Made by a program: the position numbers and the translations under genes. Shown here one piece after another: positions 22,631 to 35,431 of a DNA stretch of 64,000 bases; the first letter of the stretch is position 1; the number at the start of each line of letters is the position of its first letter. Location of the stretch: the NCBI RefSeq assembly GCF_040954645.1, contig NC_092803.1, positions 63,629,484 through 63,693,483 on the forward strand, given 5' to 3'. Below the pieces are notes generated by a model that saw only the letters and a program-made list of their open reading frames with translations, was not told the DNA's origin and did no database searches. The stretch is from Diabrotica undecimpunctata (lineage: Eukaryota; Arthropoda; Insecta; Coleoptera; Chrysomelidae).

Positions 22631-24960
22631 CTGGTTTACAACAAGAATCTTAATCTATACATTCTCTGCATTTATAGATCACCTGACTCTTCTACGGAAC
22701 TATTTTTTCAGAATCTATAAAATGTGTTACACGATCTGCACAATAAAAGCAAACAGATTCTATTCGGTGACTTGAATATTAATTGCGCTTTTGCTTGTGC
22801 TACCCAAGTATCCTTGGTCAATATATTCAAAATCGTATGGTTTCAAAATGCACTAAAACAACATCTACCATAATTGATTATATTGTCTCAGAGTTCTCAC
22901 CCCTCGACGTACGTTCTACAATTATTAATGCAGGACTCTCTGACCACGAAGCAGTATATACTAAGTTTAACATTATTAACAAACAATCCTCGAAAACCCA
23001 ACGTTTAGTTAGGAGTTTTTCAGTCCAGAACTTTCGTAAATTATAAAATTTGTGCTTGACTTCTGGATGTCACTTTCCCTCTGTGGACGTGGACTATAAT
23101 TTCAGTAATTTTTTAGATAACCTTGTCTGTATTTTCAGAAAGGCATTTCCTTTAATTAAAATTAAATCAAAACATCACAAACCTTGGACTACCAAGGGTA
23201 TCCGCATATCAGCCAAGAATATGCGTTCACTACTGTACATTAAGAAATTTACTACCAATGTCTTTGTCACTGAATATATCTCCATGTACAGAGGAACCTA
23301 TCTAAAAATTATGAAAACAGCTAAAGAGATCTAAAAAGCTCAAAAAATGAGGCAAGGAAAACTTGGTCCATAATAAACGATCTTCGAAATAAAACAACAC
23401 AGAAACACAGCTCAAACATTTTCTCTTCCAAACCCTGAAAATCTAAATGAATACTTCGTTAATGTGAGTAAAAATATAACATCAGCTATTTTGCCACAAC
23501 AAGATCGTATTCCCTATCTTGCCAATTCAAAAAAGGTTTCGAATTCATTCTTTATAAGACCAGTTGATAAATCTGAACTAATCCAAACAATCACAAGTAT
23601 CAAAAGCAAATCTTCCTGTAGTACTGATGGGCTATCCATAAAATTTTCTTAAATCTCACAAATAATGTGTTGGAAGTCCTGGTCTCACTAATTAACGATT
23701 CATTTTTTGAAAAAGGTGTATTTCCAGAGTGCCTAAAGACAGCCATTATTGTTCCTCTTGATACGGGTGGTGATAAATCTAATGTCTGCAACTAAAAACC
23801 TATTGCCTTACTACCTGCCCTATCCAAAATTATTAGGAGACTTATAAAAGCCCGATTTATGTCCTTTCTAGTTGAAAACCATTTTATCACAAAGTCAGTT
23901 CGGCTTTATATCTAATAAATGTACCAGAGATGCTATGTTTTCTGTACTACCTGAGGTCTATCAAGTATTAAACAATAATCTTTATACCGACACTGTTTTT
24001 TGTGACAATGCCAAAGCTTTTGATTGTGTAAATCATGACATTTTTATAAAAAAAATAAATTTTTACGGAATTTGAGGTATTTCTTTGAATTGGTTCCAAT
24101 CTTACTTGAGGAATAGGAAACAACTAGTTCGAGCAAATGATACTGACTCTAGTCACACAAGAATTGTATGTGGAGTACCACAAGGTTCAGTACTGGGCCC
24201 TCTACCTTTCCTTATCTTTATAAATGACATCACTAACTTAAAAATCTATGAAAACATTTTTCTTTTTGCTGATAATACCAGTATTACCTGGAAGAACTTC
24301 TGGTCCGACTCTAATTTACTCTCTTTTAACGTGGATAAGATAGTAGCATTATCCTATAAAGGAGCTCTTCAACCCTTGATTCTTAATAACAGCCAGATTG
24401 TTTCTGTAAAATTCCTTGGTATTTTTATAGACAGCAACCTTAAATGGCCCCTTCATATCAATTTGTTAAGTAAGAAACTAGCCTCAAACTGCTATGCAAT
24501 AAGATATGTTTCGAAGGGAACGAATTCAGCATCTTCCAAAATAACATGCTTTTCTTTGTTCGAGTCTCATCTTCGATATGGCCTTCCTTTTTGGGGTTCT
24601 TGTACAGCAGCAAAATCTCATGTTATTTTAAATTACAAAAAAGAGCAATACGGTATCTTTTTGGCCTCAGTACATTAACATATCGCAAAAGCTACTTCAA
24701 AAATCACGGGATTTTAACTCTTCCCTCTATATATATTCTAAAAACTGTTTGCTTAATTCGTAAACACCTACATGTTTTCCAGCAAGACCTAGTCATGACT
24801 ACTCATGACACTAAAAATTCAAGCTTTGATGTGTATTTACCGATCCCATCCACTGAGTTAGTAAAGAAATCTATATTAGATTCGGCAAAAAAACTATACA
24901 ACCATCTCCTTTTGCAACTTCTTTCCTACATTCCGTAAATTGATAAAAGTCTATCTATAT
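22631..24960 (+). mobile_element. CR1/Jockey-like LINE, decayed
   Basis: Plus-strand endonuclease and RT pieces in order, ending just before the (TA)n run at 25051. The GVPQGSVLGP block and lack of RNase H point to the CR1/Jockey group; exact clade not resolved. The 5' part of the element is absent. Confidence 0.75.
22640..24938 (+). pseudogene. CR1/Jockey-like endonuclease-RT pseudogene
   Basis: The endonuclease remnant shows IYRSPDSSTELFFQN (about 22670), FGDLNINC (about 22770), and STIIDYIVSEF with NAGLSDHEAVYTKF (22865-22970). The linker KPWTTKGIRISAKNMRSLLY is at about 23180-23240. RT blocks are SCSTDGLSIKF (about 23620), QFGFISNKCTRDAMF (about 23895), VFCDNAKAFDCVNHD (about 23995-24040), GVPQGSVLGPLPFLIFINDI (about 24172-24230) and LFADNTSI (about 24262), where Asn replaces the second catalytic Asp. 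VKFLGIFIDSNLKW follows at about 24410. Several frameshifts and stops are present. Confidence 0.82.
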
Positions 24961-25049
24961 GAAAGACCTTATTATTCAGTGGAAGAATTTCTCAACAAAT
25001 AATTAAGAAAGTACAGTTCGTTTAGGTACAAGTAACGAAGTATTTATAG

Positions 25050-25953
<904 letters not shown>

Positions 25954-27169
25954 GTGCTAGTCAAAACTCCGTTCCCCCTCTTATCTTTTGAACGGTTATT
26001 GTTATAATAGTGAAATTTGGTGAGAGGTGATAAACAGATGTACAGAAGACAGATCACGTTACAGCGCCACTGTGACAGATAATTTTAAATGGGACCTTAT
26101 GGCAAGTGATACCCCGTTTGAAAGGTATTGAAAATACCTATTCAACCATATTTTTATTTGAGTTTAAGCTCATTTTAATGAATAAATTAAATAAATACTA
26201 AAATTGAAGCTTCTCATTTAATTAATAAATATTTAACATCCAGTTCTTACAGTAAGTGTTCAAAATGTATTCCATCTACTTCCTGATAGTAATGCATCCT
26301 ATTTCTAACCTCTTGCCGTAGTTTTTCAAATGTGTCGGGGGAAATTGTCCTACATTCCTCAACAATTCGTTGTTTCAAAATGTCAATATTGTCGGGTGCT
26401 GTAGCATAAACTAAAAACATAAAAAAAATCTAATGGTGTGATGTCCGCTGACCGAGCTGGCCCCCCTCGTTTCTTTTGAACGATTATACTTATAATAGTG
26501 AACTTTGGAGGGAGGTAAAAAACAGACGTAGGCTTCTTAACTAGTCATAACAAGTGAGGTAATAGTGACAAAATGACGTTACAGCGCCACTGTGACAGAA
26601 TAGGACCTTATGGCAAGTGATACCTCGTTTGAGGTATTGAAAATACCTATTCAGCCATATTAATTTTATTTGAGTTTAAGCTCATTTTGATGAGAAATTT
26701 AATAAAAACCAAAATTGTAGCTTCGCATGTAATTAATAAATATTAAAACCTTCTTCTCTAGTTATTTGTCAAAAAGTTAACGTTTTTCAATTCTCTAATT
26801 GTTTTTACGTCAACGTCAACTTTTTTAACAATTAACCAGAGGCGAACGTTAGAATATTTATTAATTAAATGAGAAGCTACAATTTTAGTATTTATTTAAT
26901 TTATTCATAAAATGAGCTTAAACTCAAACAAAATTATTACGACTGGATAGGTTTTTTTAATATCTTTCAAACAAGATATCACTTGCTGTAAGGTCTCATT
27001 TAAAATTATCTGTCACAGTGGGGTTGTAACGTCATCTGTCACTATTACCTTACCTGTTATGATTAGTTGAGAAGCCTACATCTGTTTATTACCTCCCTTC
27101 AAATTTCACTATTATAACGATAACCGTTTAAGAGATACGAGGAGGGGAACGGACTTTTGACTAGCACTG
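25954..27169. mobile_element. Rearranged mariner-like element with three copies of its terminal repeat
   Basis: The ends read (CA)GTGCTAGTCAAAA at 25954 and, inverted, at 27169, with TA outside (25952-25953 and 27170-27171). The terminal repeat is about 290 bp. It occurs at the left end (25954-26235), as a second direct copy inside (about 26465-26755), and inverted at the right end (about 26840-27169). Shared blocks include TATAATAGTGAA, CCACTGTGACAGA and GAGTTTAAGCTCATTTT. A transposase C-terminus lies between the first two copies. Confidence 0.8.
26247..26461 (-). pseudogene. Mariner-like transposase, C-terminal fragment
   Basis: The minus strand reads PARSADITPLDFF, then after a frameshift ATAPDNIDILKQRIVEECR and MHYYQEVDGIHFEHLL with a stop at 26247-26249. 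This is the region after the second catalytic Asp in insect mariner-like transposases, including the SPDLTPLDF motif that carries the third acidic residue. The N-terminal and central parts are replaced by an extra terminal repeat, so the copy cannot move itself. Confidence 0.75.
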
Positions 27170-27171
27170 TA

Positions 27172-28560
27172 TAAAAAATGTATTTTTACAAAAGTTATTT
27201 CAATAATTAAAAATGGCGAAAAATTCACATTTTTGAACTTTCAATGGCCAATCTTGCATAAACTATTGGGTCAAATTTAATGTAGCACAGCTCAATGTAT
27301 AGCTTTCTCTATGTGCTGTTATTCAAAATTATGATCATTTTACCTAAGATATTGACCCAGGAGATTCTTCTTGGAGTCCAGTTTTTTTTTCGTTTTTATG
27401 TGCGATAGCTCTTAAAGAATGTGTACTGCGAGCTTAAAACTAGGTATAGGTCCTGCTTGGTTTAAGAAAGAAGCCTGTAAAGGACAGTAGCGTAAAATAT
27501 AACTAAAGTTGAAGATAACTTCGGATATGTAGACCATAGAAGACGTATTGAGCGTTTAAATTAATTTTGTGCTAATATATGCGCAGAGTACTGTTGATAA
27601 AGCGTGCTTTGATTATTATAATGAACTTAAATTATAGATTTTGTTTATAGGTAGCATATATAGGCTCTTCACCAACAACCGATGGATCTTTTATTTGACC
27701 TTAGTATTAAAGGCAAAGTCAACCCTTTAGTACGTTTGGGGTCATTAAAAACAATTTAAGGAAGAAATATATTCCGAGACCGGAACTGTACAGTATTTAT
27801 AAATGGGGACGATCCTAACAATGTGGTTAAATGTTTGAGATACAGCTAAATCTTTCCTTACGTCCAATAGTTGTCGGATATTGCACTTTTTTGTGCATGA
27901 TACATAAATCATTACTTCTATCTACCCAAAACATAATTAAACAGCCTACTTCTATTACGGTTATTACTATTTACTTAATAAGAGTATTATAGGTCAAATG
28001 ACAATCGCAATAATCATATCGGCAAAATTACTATAGGTCATCGTATTCGAAATTTACCCCTTGAGAGCCAGTTAAGTGCATGTATACCTAATTATATTAA
28101 TGAGCAAATCAACGTCTGGACTGAAATGGAATGTTACGTACGCATGAGATATCCTATCCAAATTATGTATTTATGTAAATCGATACCATGTAACGTGCAC
28201 TGGGCGGACATTCAGATGAAGGGTCAGTCTGGATATATACACCCAACAAATGCACTAAATGTGTGTTGCTATGCTATATTGGATTGTAACACACGCCATA
28301 TTAACTTAGAAATTTGCCTAAGGAAAACAAATTTATTTAAAAATTTAATTTTTTTATTATATACTAGTCTATTATTATAGGATGCCAACTAAAAGATTGC
28401 TATTAAGATACGACAAGACCAATCGGGAAAGTTAGTAATATCAACATATTACTGGGTGTTTAATACAATAAATACAAGTAGCACATGCTATCTATTTCTT
28501 GATATTATAACGAGCAAGCTTATTTTTACGTACCCCATATAACGGTTGTATCTCTCGAGA
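27172..28560. other. Non-coding stretch
   Basis: No recognisable gene. The frame at 28126-28380 has no family resemblance I can support. The remnant at 28600 may begin somewhat upstream in degraded form. Confidence 0.35.
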
Positions 28561-28599
28561 CGATGATGTGTGTTTTAAAATGTTCATGATGTATCGACC

Positions 28600-29355
28600 G
28601 CCAAGCAAGACATTAGTGCATGTAGTCCAGAAGTCAAGTCTTACTGGAGCCAATGGAATTGCCTAGTACTAAAAGATGATTTTGTGTAAAGAATCTTTGA
28701 GAAATATGATGGTACAGAATCTATGCTTCAGTTAATTGTACCTAATAGTACAGTGTCAGAAGTATTGCGTCAGTTGTATGACCATGCATCAGGTGGACAT
28801 TTTGGTATTAAGAAAACTCTGCAAAAGGCTTGAGAACGGTTCTATTGGGTGAACTGTAAAGATCATGTAAGAAGATGGTGCCTGAAATGTGAACTGTAAG
28901 CAACCAGTATTGGTCCAGTTGGTAAAAAGAGGGCACCCGTGAAACAGCACAATGTCAGCAGTCCCATGGAAATAGTAGCAATTAACATCGCAGGTCCATT
29001 TTCAGTAACGAATATATGTATATATGTATATGAAAATATATGTATCCTGGTAGCCATGGATGCAATACCTAATCAAGCAAGACCAAATCAAGAAGCTGCT
29101 ATCATTACAGATGTACTCGTTAAATAATTCTTTAGTCAATTTGGTGCTTCCTTGAAGATCCACTTTGAGCAAAGGGCGGAACTTCGAGTCAACGCCTTTC
29201 CAAAACATTTGTAAATTATTTGGTGTTAATAAGAAAAAGAACGACACCCCTGCATCCTCAATTAGATGGAATAGTCGAGAGGATGAATCGAAAGATGGGT
29301 AAACACCTGTCCAAAGTTATATCCAAATATCAAAGAGATTGGGACCAGCACATCA
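28600..29355 (+). pseudogene. Ty3/gypsy-type integrase remnant
   Basis: The plus strand reads SPEVKSYWSQWNCLVLKDD (28620-28680). The HHCC zinc-binding domain follows: HASGGHFGIKK, RFYWVNCKDHVRRWCLKC (28785-28900). The core begins VAINIAGPF (about 28975), where Asn stands in the usual first catalytic Asp position. ILVAMDAIPNQ and NQEAAIITDVLV come next (29045-29120), then FFSQFGASLKIH, RNFESTPFQNICKLFGVNK and VERMNRKMGKHLSKVISKYQRDWDQHI (29270-29355). The retroelement would use this protein to insert its cDNA. Stops and frameshifts show it is dead. It is cut off at about 29355 where a Penelope-like element begins; no LTRs or gag/pol remainder are seen. Confidence 0.75.
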
Positions 29356-29359
29356 TTTC

Positions 29360-30720
29360 TTCCTAATGGCCGTTTTTTCTTTTGGTGTGCTCAGGGAAAC
29401 GTAATGTCAATGATCTACAGGTTCTACCTATATATGTAGCATGGCAGTTAGAATATTTATGTTTATAGACATCACTACGATTCATGTAGTTAAGGAAGTC
29501 TTTCGAGTTAGTAAGACACTGGCCTAAGTTGTGGAGTAATTTGAAAGAAATTTGGATGTTGTCTATCGATTTTTTGATGAGATTTCTAATATCCCCAAGG
29601 AGGGTCTCATGATGATATGGTAAAGAAGTATAAGTGGGTGTAGTGGATGGATCTCTGGCGACCGCAGGCCTTTGAAGGGTTTCGAGTTGTTTTTTGTAAA
29701 TGAGTTTACTGATGATCTTCGAATCATATCCATTGTTGACTGCTATCTGTCCAAGGATTAAATTCTTTCGTGTATTTGTATTGAGATAGAGGAGTGTTCT
29801 CAAGATGATGAATGTATCTATGGAAAGCTGCATATTTATGTGACATTAAATGATTAGAAAAATAAGGTGTAAATCGATCAGTCTGTGTATTTTTTCTGTA
29901 GATACTAAAGTCGAATTGGTCATTTAATCTGGTAATTGTAAGGCCAAGAAAGTTAATTAATTAAGATGATTTAAGTTTCATGGAGAATTTATTGATGGGA
30001 TGAATTTGGTTAATTTTAAAAAGTAATTGATCAGCTGAATTTGAGTTATCTAAAAAGAAGACTAAACAGTGGTCAATATATGGAAATCAGTTGAGTATTT
30101 TAGAATGTTTCATGATGTATGTGAATTCTAGATAACCCATAAAAATATATCATCTAGAAGGGAAGAGAGACAGATGTCCATGACTAAGCCATCAGGTTGT
30201 CTATAATATTCATTAATAAATACAAAGAAAACTTGAGCTTATCAAAATTGTAATAATTGGATAATGGCCTTAGTATTAGATAAATTGATTAAGTTGGATC
30301 ATAGAAGAGTGTAAAACCAGATTAAATCATTTCTTGTTTGGGGACAGAAGTGAAAAGATTGCTCCTTTTCGCATCAACAACGAAAGAAATCATTGTGATT
30401 GTGATGTTGAAATAAAGATTTACTTGTTGAAGGCTGTTGAGTAGATCACTAGTATTTTTAACTGAAAAACGAGTGGTAAAATTCGTAGTGTTGTTAATTG
30501 AATTAAGTATAATATTTGATAGAACGAAAACAGGAGTGTTGATAGACCTAACAATTGGACGAATAGGAATGCCCTCCTTATGTATCTTAGGTAAACCATA
30601 CAATCTGGGTGTCAGGAGATTACTTGGTAGTTTATAATATGGGGCAAAATGTTCGGAGAAAAATCTAAATATTGTTTTATGTTATCTTTTAATTTTATTA
30701 CGAACATTTTGCCAGATAAA
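29360..30720 (-). pseudogene. Penelope-like retroelement: RT and GIY-YIG endonuclease
   Basis: The minus strand shows RT pieces YGLPKIHKEGIPIRPIV and IVRSINTPVFVLSNIIL (30603-30500), and VDAKRSNLFTSVP (about 30360), the FDVKSLFTSVP-type block. DGLVMDICLSSLLDDIFL (about 30190) and YIDHCLVFF (about 30075), with His for the second Asp, follow. LINFLGLTITRLNDQFDFSIY and YKYTKEFNPW come after. The C-terminal endonuclease is at 29460-29365: VYKHKYSNCHATYIGRTCRSLTLRFPEHTK, with the Y-IG and R residues of GIY-YIG. Order RT then GIY-YIG is diagnostic for Penelope-like elements. Several frameshifts are present. Confidence 0.82.
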
Positions 30721-32144
30721 ATCACTAGCACCTAAAAAAGAATAAGTCAATAATTCAAATATTATTCAACTTTATTTTTCAACGTTAATAAATTTAATGA
30801 TTTATTGATTATTTTGAAACAATTCTGATAAAAACAACAACAAAATACTTTAAAATACAGGTAATTAATGAAAAAATAATATTTTTATTCAACCAATAAC
30901 ATAACCTCAAAACATAAACATAAACATTGTGAGTCAATATCTTAATACTTTAATATTCTCACCTCACAAATTCATGAACAACAAATAATACCAATTGCAC
31001 AGAATGAATGGTTATAGTCAAAAGTCCCTATTTCCTCTTCAAGCAATGAAAAAAAAACAATAGTTCTAACTTCTTATGGGAGAAATACACACGGATTAGA
31101 AATGTTTGGAAAGGTTTTCTAAGCTCTGCTCATTGTGATGTCAGAGCTTAGGGAGTCCATTTACTATACTTCAATATTTTGGTGCATCGTAGCGTCGTAT
31201 TATGTGTAAAATTTCGATAACAATTAACTTAATTAAATATAATATTTAAATCCTAAATAAGCGATACCGTATAAAATTAGAGCTCTTCAAGTGAGAAATA
31301 TTAGTAGAAGCGATGCTGGAGTATAATCCTCAAAATAAATAGCTATTGGAAGAGAATGTCGATTTCTAATAAAAAGATCATATAACCTATACACAGCAAC
31401 ATTTTATATTTAGTACAATCGTTAACCTCTTTCTCCGATAGGTATTTTAAAATACCATTTAGTGTTATAAAAGTTTATTACAACAAGACTTTATGTGTAG
31501 TAGTAGGTAACGCTGGCAAGATAGAACCAAATAAAATGGTTTTATTTGCTCTAGACCTTTACAAGGATTGTCGTTGCACAACAGTTTATTTACATGACTA
31601 GAGAAAAAGTCGAGCTTTAAGCGTTTAAGAGGATACAGAACTTAAATCAGCTTTACTGCCAGTAAAGCAAATATTTAGTCTATGTAACTTGATACGTATA
31701 TTTTTGATAAAATTACTTTAATTTGGACAATTTTTTAAACTACTTGTAAGAAAATTCGGTTATTTACTGTATCTGAACAAAAATAAGTGTTTTTTTAAAT
31801 ACCGAGTTTGATGTTAATTTTTTAGTACTTCTTGACCTGATTAGTCGTTGTTTTATCAGTACTGTTCTTTAGAATGTTTAGTTTTATTTATTCTATACTC
31901 TATTACATTATTTATTATTTACAGTTTATTAATATTAACTTTGAGGTCGTTATTTTCTCTTTTTATACATGTGCAATTTGTATATCCCACTGTCGAGTCA
32001 TTTTTAAGGACAAGAAATTTTTTTATTAAAACTATTTGAAAATACCTTAACCAAGACATGTTTATCATCTTTTAACAGAAAATTGACAATAACATAAAAA
32101 AATTAAGGGTGTGTGTACGCAACTTTGGCCAATATTGTTATTAC
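30721..32144. other. Non-coding AT-rich stretch
   Basis: No coding similarity seen on either strand; short frames such as 31848-32039 have AT-driven, low-complexity composition. Confidence 0.4.
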
Positions 32145-32516
32145 CTAAAACATGATTATTTTTTGTATAAAATGATTCGAATCATTCAGGATGAAGATAA
32201 ATTTTACATTTTTAGCATAAATACGTAGTATGACTGTATGACTTTTACATAACCTACATTTCTTTCTAAAACTTGTATCGTGACTTCTAATCAAATGACC
32301 AGTGTTGTGAAATCTTATATCGTCAGGCGAACTATCTTTGGACGGACGTACATAACACGAGTAAGCAGCCACTTCTGTGTTCACAGTTCCGGCACAACGT
32401 TCAAATTTCATCTATTTCAAGTTATACTACCAGAAGTGATCTAAATTGTAATTGTGACATTTTACCATTATTTGCTATATTAAAAATTTTCTACTAGCCA
32501 TTTAATACTGTACTAT

Positions 32517-32575
<59 letters not shown>

Positions 32576-33965
32576 CGGTATTTAGGCGTTCCACGCCCTT
32601 CCGGTAGGGATCTATGGAGGAGTATCACCTAGCCGCAAGCTCTTATCTCTTGCCGTACTGCTCCACCATAGGCCGATCAGATACCAGCATACTCTAGACT
32701 AAGTACTATCTATACTAAGCATAGTACTATCAATAAGATTCATAAATATAGGCCACCACCATTTTTTCCCCCATATTCTGATTCGGTAAGTAGCAATGAC
32801 TTTATCGCGCAAACCTACATCATCCATAAACAGATTGTATTCAGCTACTACATTAGGCTGAGATACGAGAATATCTTTGTGTTCTTTCCGACATCTTTTT
32901 GTTTGAATAAGAAGTAGTAATGTTTTTTAATTTGTAATAGGAGTAGACACAGTATCAACTACAGATTCGAATCTTCTCCGTGCCGTCTTTTTGAATGTTT
33001 TGCTATTCTGTAAACGAGACTTTGCAGTGCAATTTTCTTTTACGGTACACGTGGCAAAGAAATCTACATCCTGCAGTGTAGCAAAAAGAGCATAAGATGA
33101 AAAAAAAATGTCGAAAAACACTTGAGGCTTTTGGTGTTTGTCAAATAAAGAAAGTATTTCTAAAATTATCTTTGTTCCCAAACTATCTCCTAAATCCAAA
33201 TTATTATTCTGTTTTCTTCCATATGGTACAAATTTATATAAATAACCTGTATGTGAACAAAGTCTACAGGCTTTCCGCGAATGACCATCTGGCATGAGTG
33301 ACATGCAGTATGTAATACCATTTCCTCGTCTATTGAGAGGTTATGTTCGAATATACCAAATTGTAAAAAAATATTCATCATATGGAAGATATGAGTGAGT
33401 TTAGCAAATTTATTATTTTTGTCTTATTGAGTATTATCAGATAAAAGACTGGTTTGGGACTTCATCGTCGAAAAATATTGAAAATATTTCGGTGGACGAC
33501 TTTCCTCCATGGCTGGCTTTGATGTTCTCTAAAGAACAAATGTTGTTATTTTTATAATAAGACAAGATGCTTATGAGGTGTTTATTTTTTATTTTGGTGA
33601 AATTTTTGATTTTTTTTTTATTAGGTTCTTTTATGTTTTTGCGAATTTTACTCAGTGGGATTTCGTTTTCTTCAGAATCACTTGCTGTAGGAACGTAAAT
33701 TTTATGTGTTCCAGCAATTTCTTAATTACTATTATCTTCTTAAATAAGCTTATCATCTTCATTATAAGTAATTTTATCAACATTAGGAGGGCTTTATCTC
33801 ACTTCTACCTCATCTGCATTCTCTATATCTGAATATTATTCCAGACATGTAAGTAATTCTTTAGTAGTCATAGGTCCTGTTATTTTATACATCTCCTGTG
33901 CAGTCAAAGGTCCGAATGATCACTTCTGACCAAGCAATCTTTCAGAAGTACTTGGTTGATACATA
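32145..33965 (-). pseudogene. piggyBac-like transposase, broken by a retroinsertion
   Basis: In order on the minus strand: an acidic N-terminal region with STSERLLGQ (about 33950), PWRKVVHRNIF (about 33500), QFGIFEHNLSIDEEMV with HSCQMVIRGKPV (33370-33280), and LCSHTGYLYKFVPYG. LGTKIILEILSLF, QVFFDIFFSSYALFATLQDV and CTVKENC follow (33250-33010), then DILVSQPNVVAEYNLFMDDV (about 32870), YRIRIWGKKWWWPIF (about 32790), and NIANNGKMSQLQF (about 32480). The C-terminal Cys-rich motif is DIRFHNTGHLIR, KKCRLCKSH (32330-32250). These are the D268, D346 and D447-region blocks of piggyBac transposases, with Gly in place of the VD of MGGVD. A 200-bp insertion splits it at 32522-32723. Confidence 0.82.
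32522..32723 (-). mobile_element. (TA)n-tailed retroinsertion with 12-bp TSD
   Basis: GTACTATCAATA flanks the insert at 32510-32521 and 32724-32735. The insert has a (TA)n run at its left end (32522-32573), then about 150 bp of higher GC: on the minus strand GGTATCTGATCGGCC, GTGGAGCAGTACGGCAAGAG and GGCGTGGAACGCC before the tail. It looks like the 3' end of a LINE, or a short SINE, ending in (TA)n. It interrupts the piggyBac coding text between IFMNLID and its continuation, so it is younger. Confidence 0.75.
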
Positions 33966-34740
33966 TTGGCTGTTTTGTAAAAGTCAGAGTTTCAGGTCAC
34001 TTAGATAAAATTGCAGCAAAAAAGTTGGCCAGTCACCTTTAGATCACTTTGACTATTGACCTAGGTGCAACAAACAATTATTTTTAGTTCTTATTTATAT
34101 AATATAATTCACCTCATAGTTACAGAAAGCTATTTCACGTGCTCAATATTGCAGTAGGGATGTACCTGACCGAGGATTTATGCTTAAGGGTGCGTTATAC
34201 GTTAAGGGTGCGTAGGCGGGACGTGGCGGAACTCATCACTTTATAGCCCCCATAAAATTATTAGACCCTCCGAGATATAGTAAACTGATCACCGGCATCC
34301 TTTGGAGATCGGTAAACTCATCACCGCAGATACGTAAACTCATCACCAGTATTTTTGCCCCAAGGCGCTGGTTTCTAATGAGGAAGATTACCAGTTACCT
34401 GTTACACTTCTTGTTTATGTGGTAATTTATTAAATTCAGAAATTATTTTAAGCAAATTGCTATAAAATAGATATTAATATCGACTTTTTTACGGTGTGGC
34501 CTATTCGACGTATCTGCCAATCTAAGCGGTTTTGAGATCTGAAAATTCAGTTGTACTTATACGTTTTTGATAGTGACTTTAAAATGAAAATATTTATAAG
34601 CATGTGCTGTTTCCGTTTATATCGGAAATAGTCCTTAACTTATTAAATAATTAGAAATCTATTAATATGACAGAATGAATCAAAATGCTTAAGTACAGCA
34701 TACTGGATTTTATTAACGGTTAAAGCTTACTTAAAGAAAC
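33966..34740. other. Non-coding stretch with short repeated motifs
   Basis: No gene. TTAAGGGTGCGT occurs twice (34184-34195 and 34202-34213), and GTAAACTCATCACC-type words occur three or four times at 34229-34347. Confidence 0.45.
34228..34347. repeat. Cluster of TAAACTCATCACC motifs
   Basis: Copies: AACTCATCACT (34230-34240), TAAACTGATCACC (34281-34293), GTAAACTCATCACC (34312-34325), GTAAACTCATCACC (34334-34347). Same orientation, spacing irregular. Confidence 0.7.
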
Positions 34741-34816
34741 ATTATGCTGTGAAAACAGTACAGGTACATGTAAACTCTGTAGTTTCTCTGCAATTTAAAA
34801 TAGGAAGTATAGCGGC

Positions 34817-34819
<3 letters not shown>

Positions 34820-34900
<81 letters not shown>
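34820..34900. repeat. (TA)n microsatellite at a transposase break
   Basis: Pure AT dinucleotides directly after the conserved NRQNCRYW-type codons of the mariner-like transposase. Confidence 0.9.
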
Positions 34901-34902
<2 letters not shown>

Positions 34903-35431
34903 GATACCAGTAGCGGCAATTTTGCCGATTAGCATGACCTTTAAGTGAAAAAGTACACTCATCAGAAAACATAACGTCTTCTAATTGGATAATATTGTTA
35001 TCCAACATGTCCATCATTTGCTCACAAAAAAAAGTTCTATCAAAATCGTCTTCCATGAGCTATTGAGTAGGTATCATCTTATAGGGATGCAATTTATTTT
35101 CTTTTAATATGTTTACTATCGATGTATGGCTAGCATTGAATGTAGTGGATGCCTGTCTACTCGATGTATGTGGATTTTTCTGAAACTCAAGCAACACATC
35201 TAATTTGAGTTCGTCACTCAGTGCATTGGCAGCTGCTTTTTTTATCTGCCTTACATGACCAAACTCGCGAAACTGCTTCTCTATTTTACTTATTGTTCCT
35301 TGGGATATAGGCGGTAAATTAGGAAATTTCTCATGAAATAGGCGAGTTACTTCCTGTTGTGTTCGGGTGTTATCTCCGTAACCAATCATTTGTAAAACTG
35401 TTATTTTATGCATTTCCGTTAATCTAACCAT
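34901..35431 (-). pseudogene. Mariner-like transposase, N-terminal half
   Basis: The frame from 35431 reads a helix-turn-helix region (RLTEMHKITVLQMIGYGD, RLFHEKFPNLPPISQGTISK), then QASTTFNASHTSIVNIL and LHPYKMIPTQ. An in-frame stop at 35060-35062 interrupts it; the same frame continues LMEDDFDRTFFCEQMMDM and VMFSDECTFSLKGHANRQNC, where FSDE holds the first catalytic Asp. Codons for RYW run up to the (TA)n tract at 34900; beyond it the transposase text is not recovered. The style (HPYK..., FC..., FSDE) matches insect Tc1/mariner-related transposases with a DUF4817-like N-terminus. The element ends are not identified. Confidence 0.75.

Noticed and set aside
28126..28380. 84-aa frame upstream of the gypsy integrase as part of pol
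   Set aside because: No RT, RNase H or protease motif is seen, and it cannot be joined to the integrase text.
31848..32039. Possible small membrane protein
   Set aside because: Phe/Leu/Ile-rich because of T-rich DNA; no start context, conservation or neighbours support it.
33578..33832. Plus-strand 84-aa hydrophobic frame
   Set aside because: It is antisense to the N-terminal part of the piggyBac-like pseudogene.
34810..34918. 8-bp TAGCGGCA repeat on both sides of the (TA)n run as a target-site duplication
   Set aside because: The conserved transposase codons for RYW run through one repeat into the supposed insert, so the right flank is transposase sequence. The repeat may be chance.
34731..34919. 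Frames rich in Ile-Tyr across the (TA)n run
   Set aside because: Microsatellite translation, not a gene.
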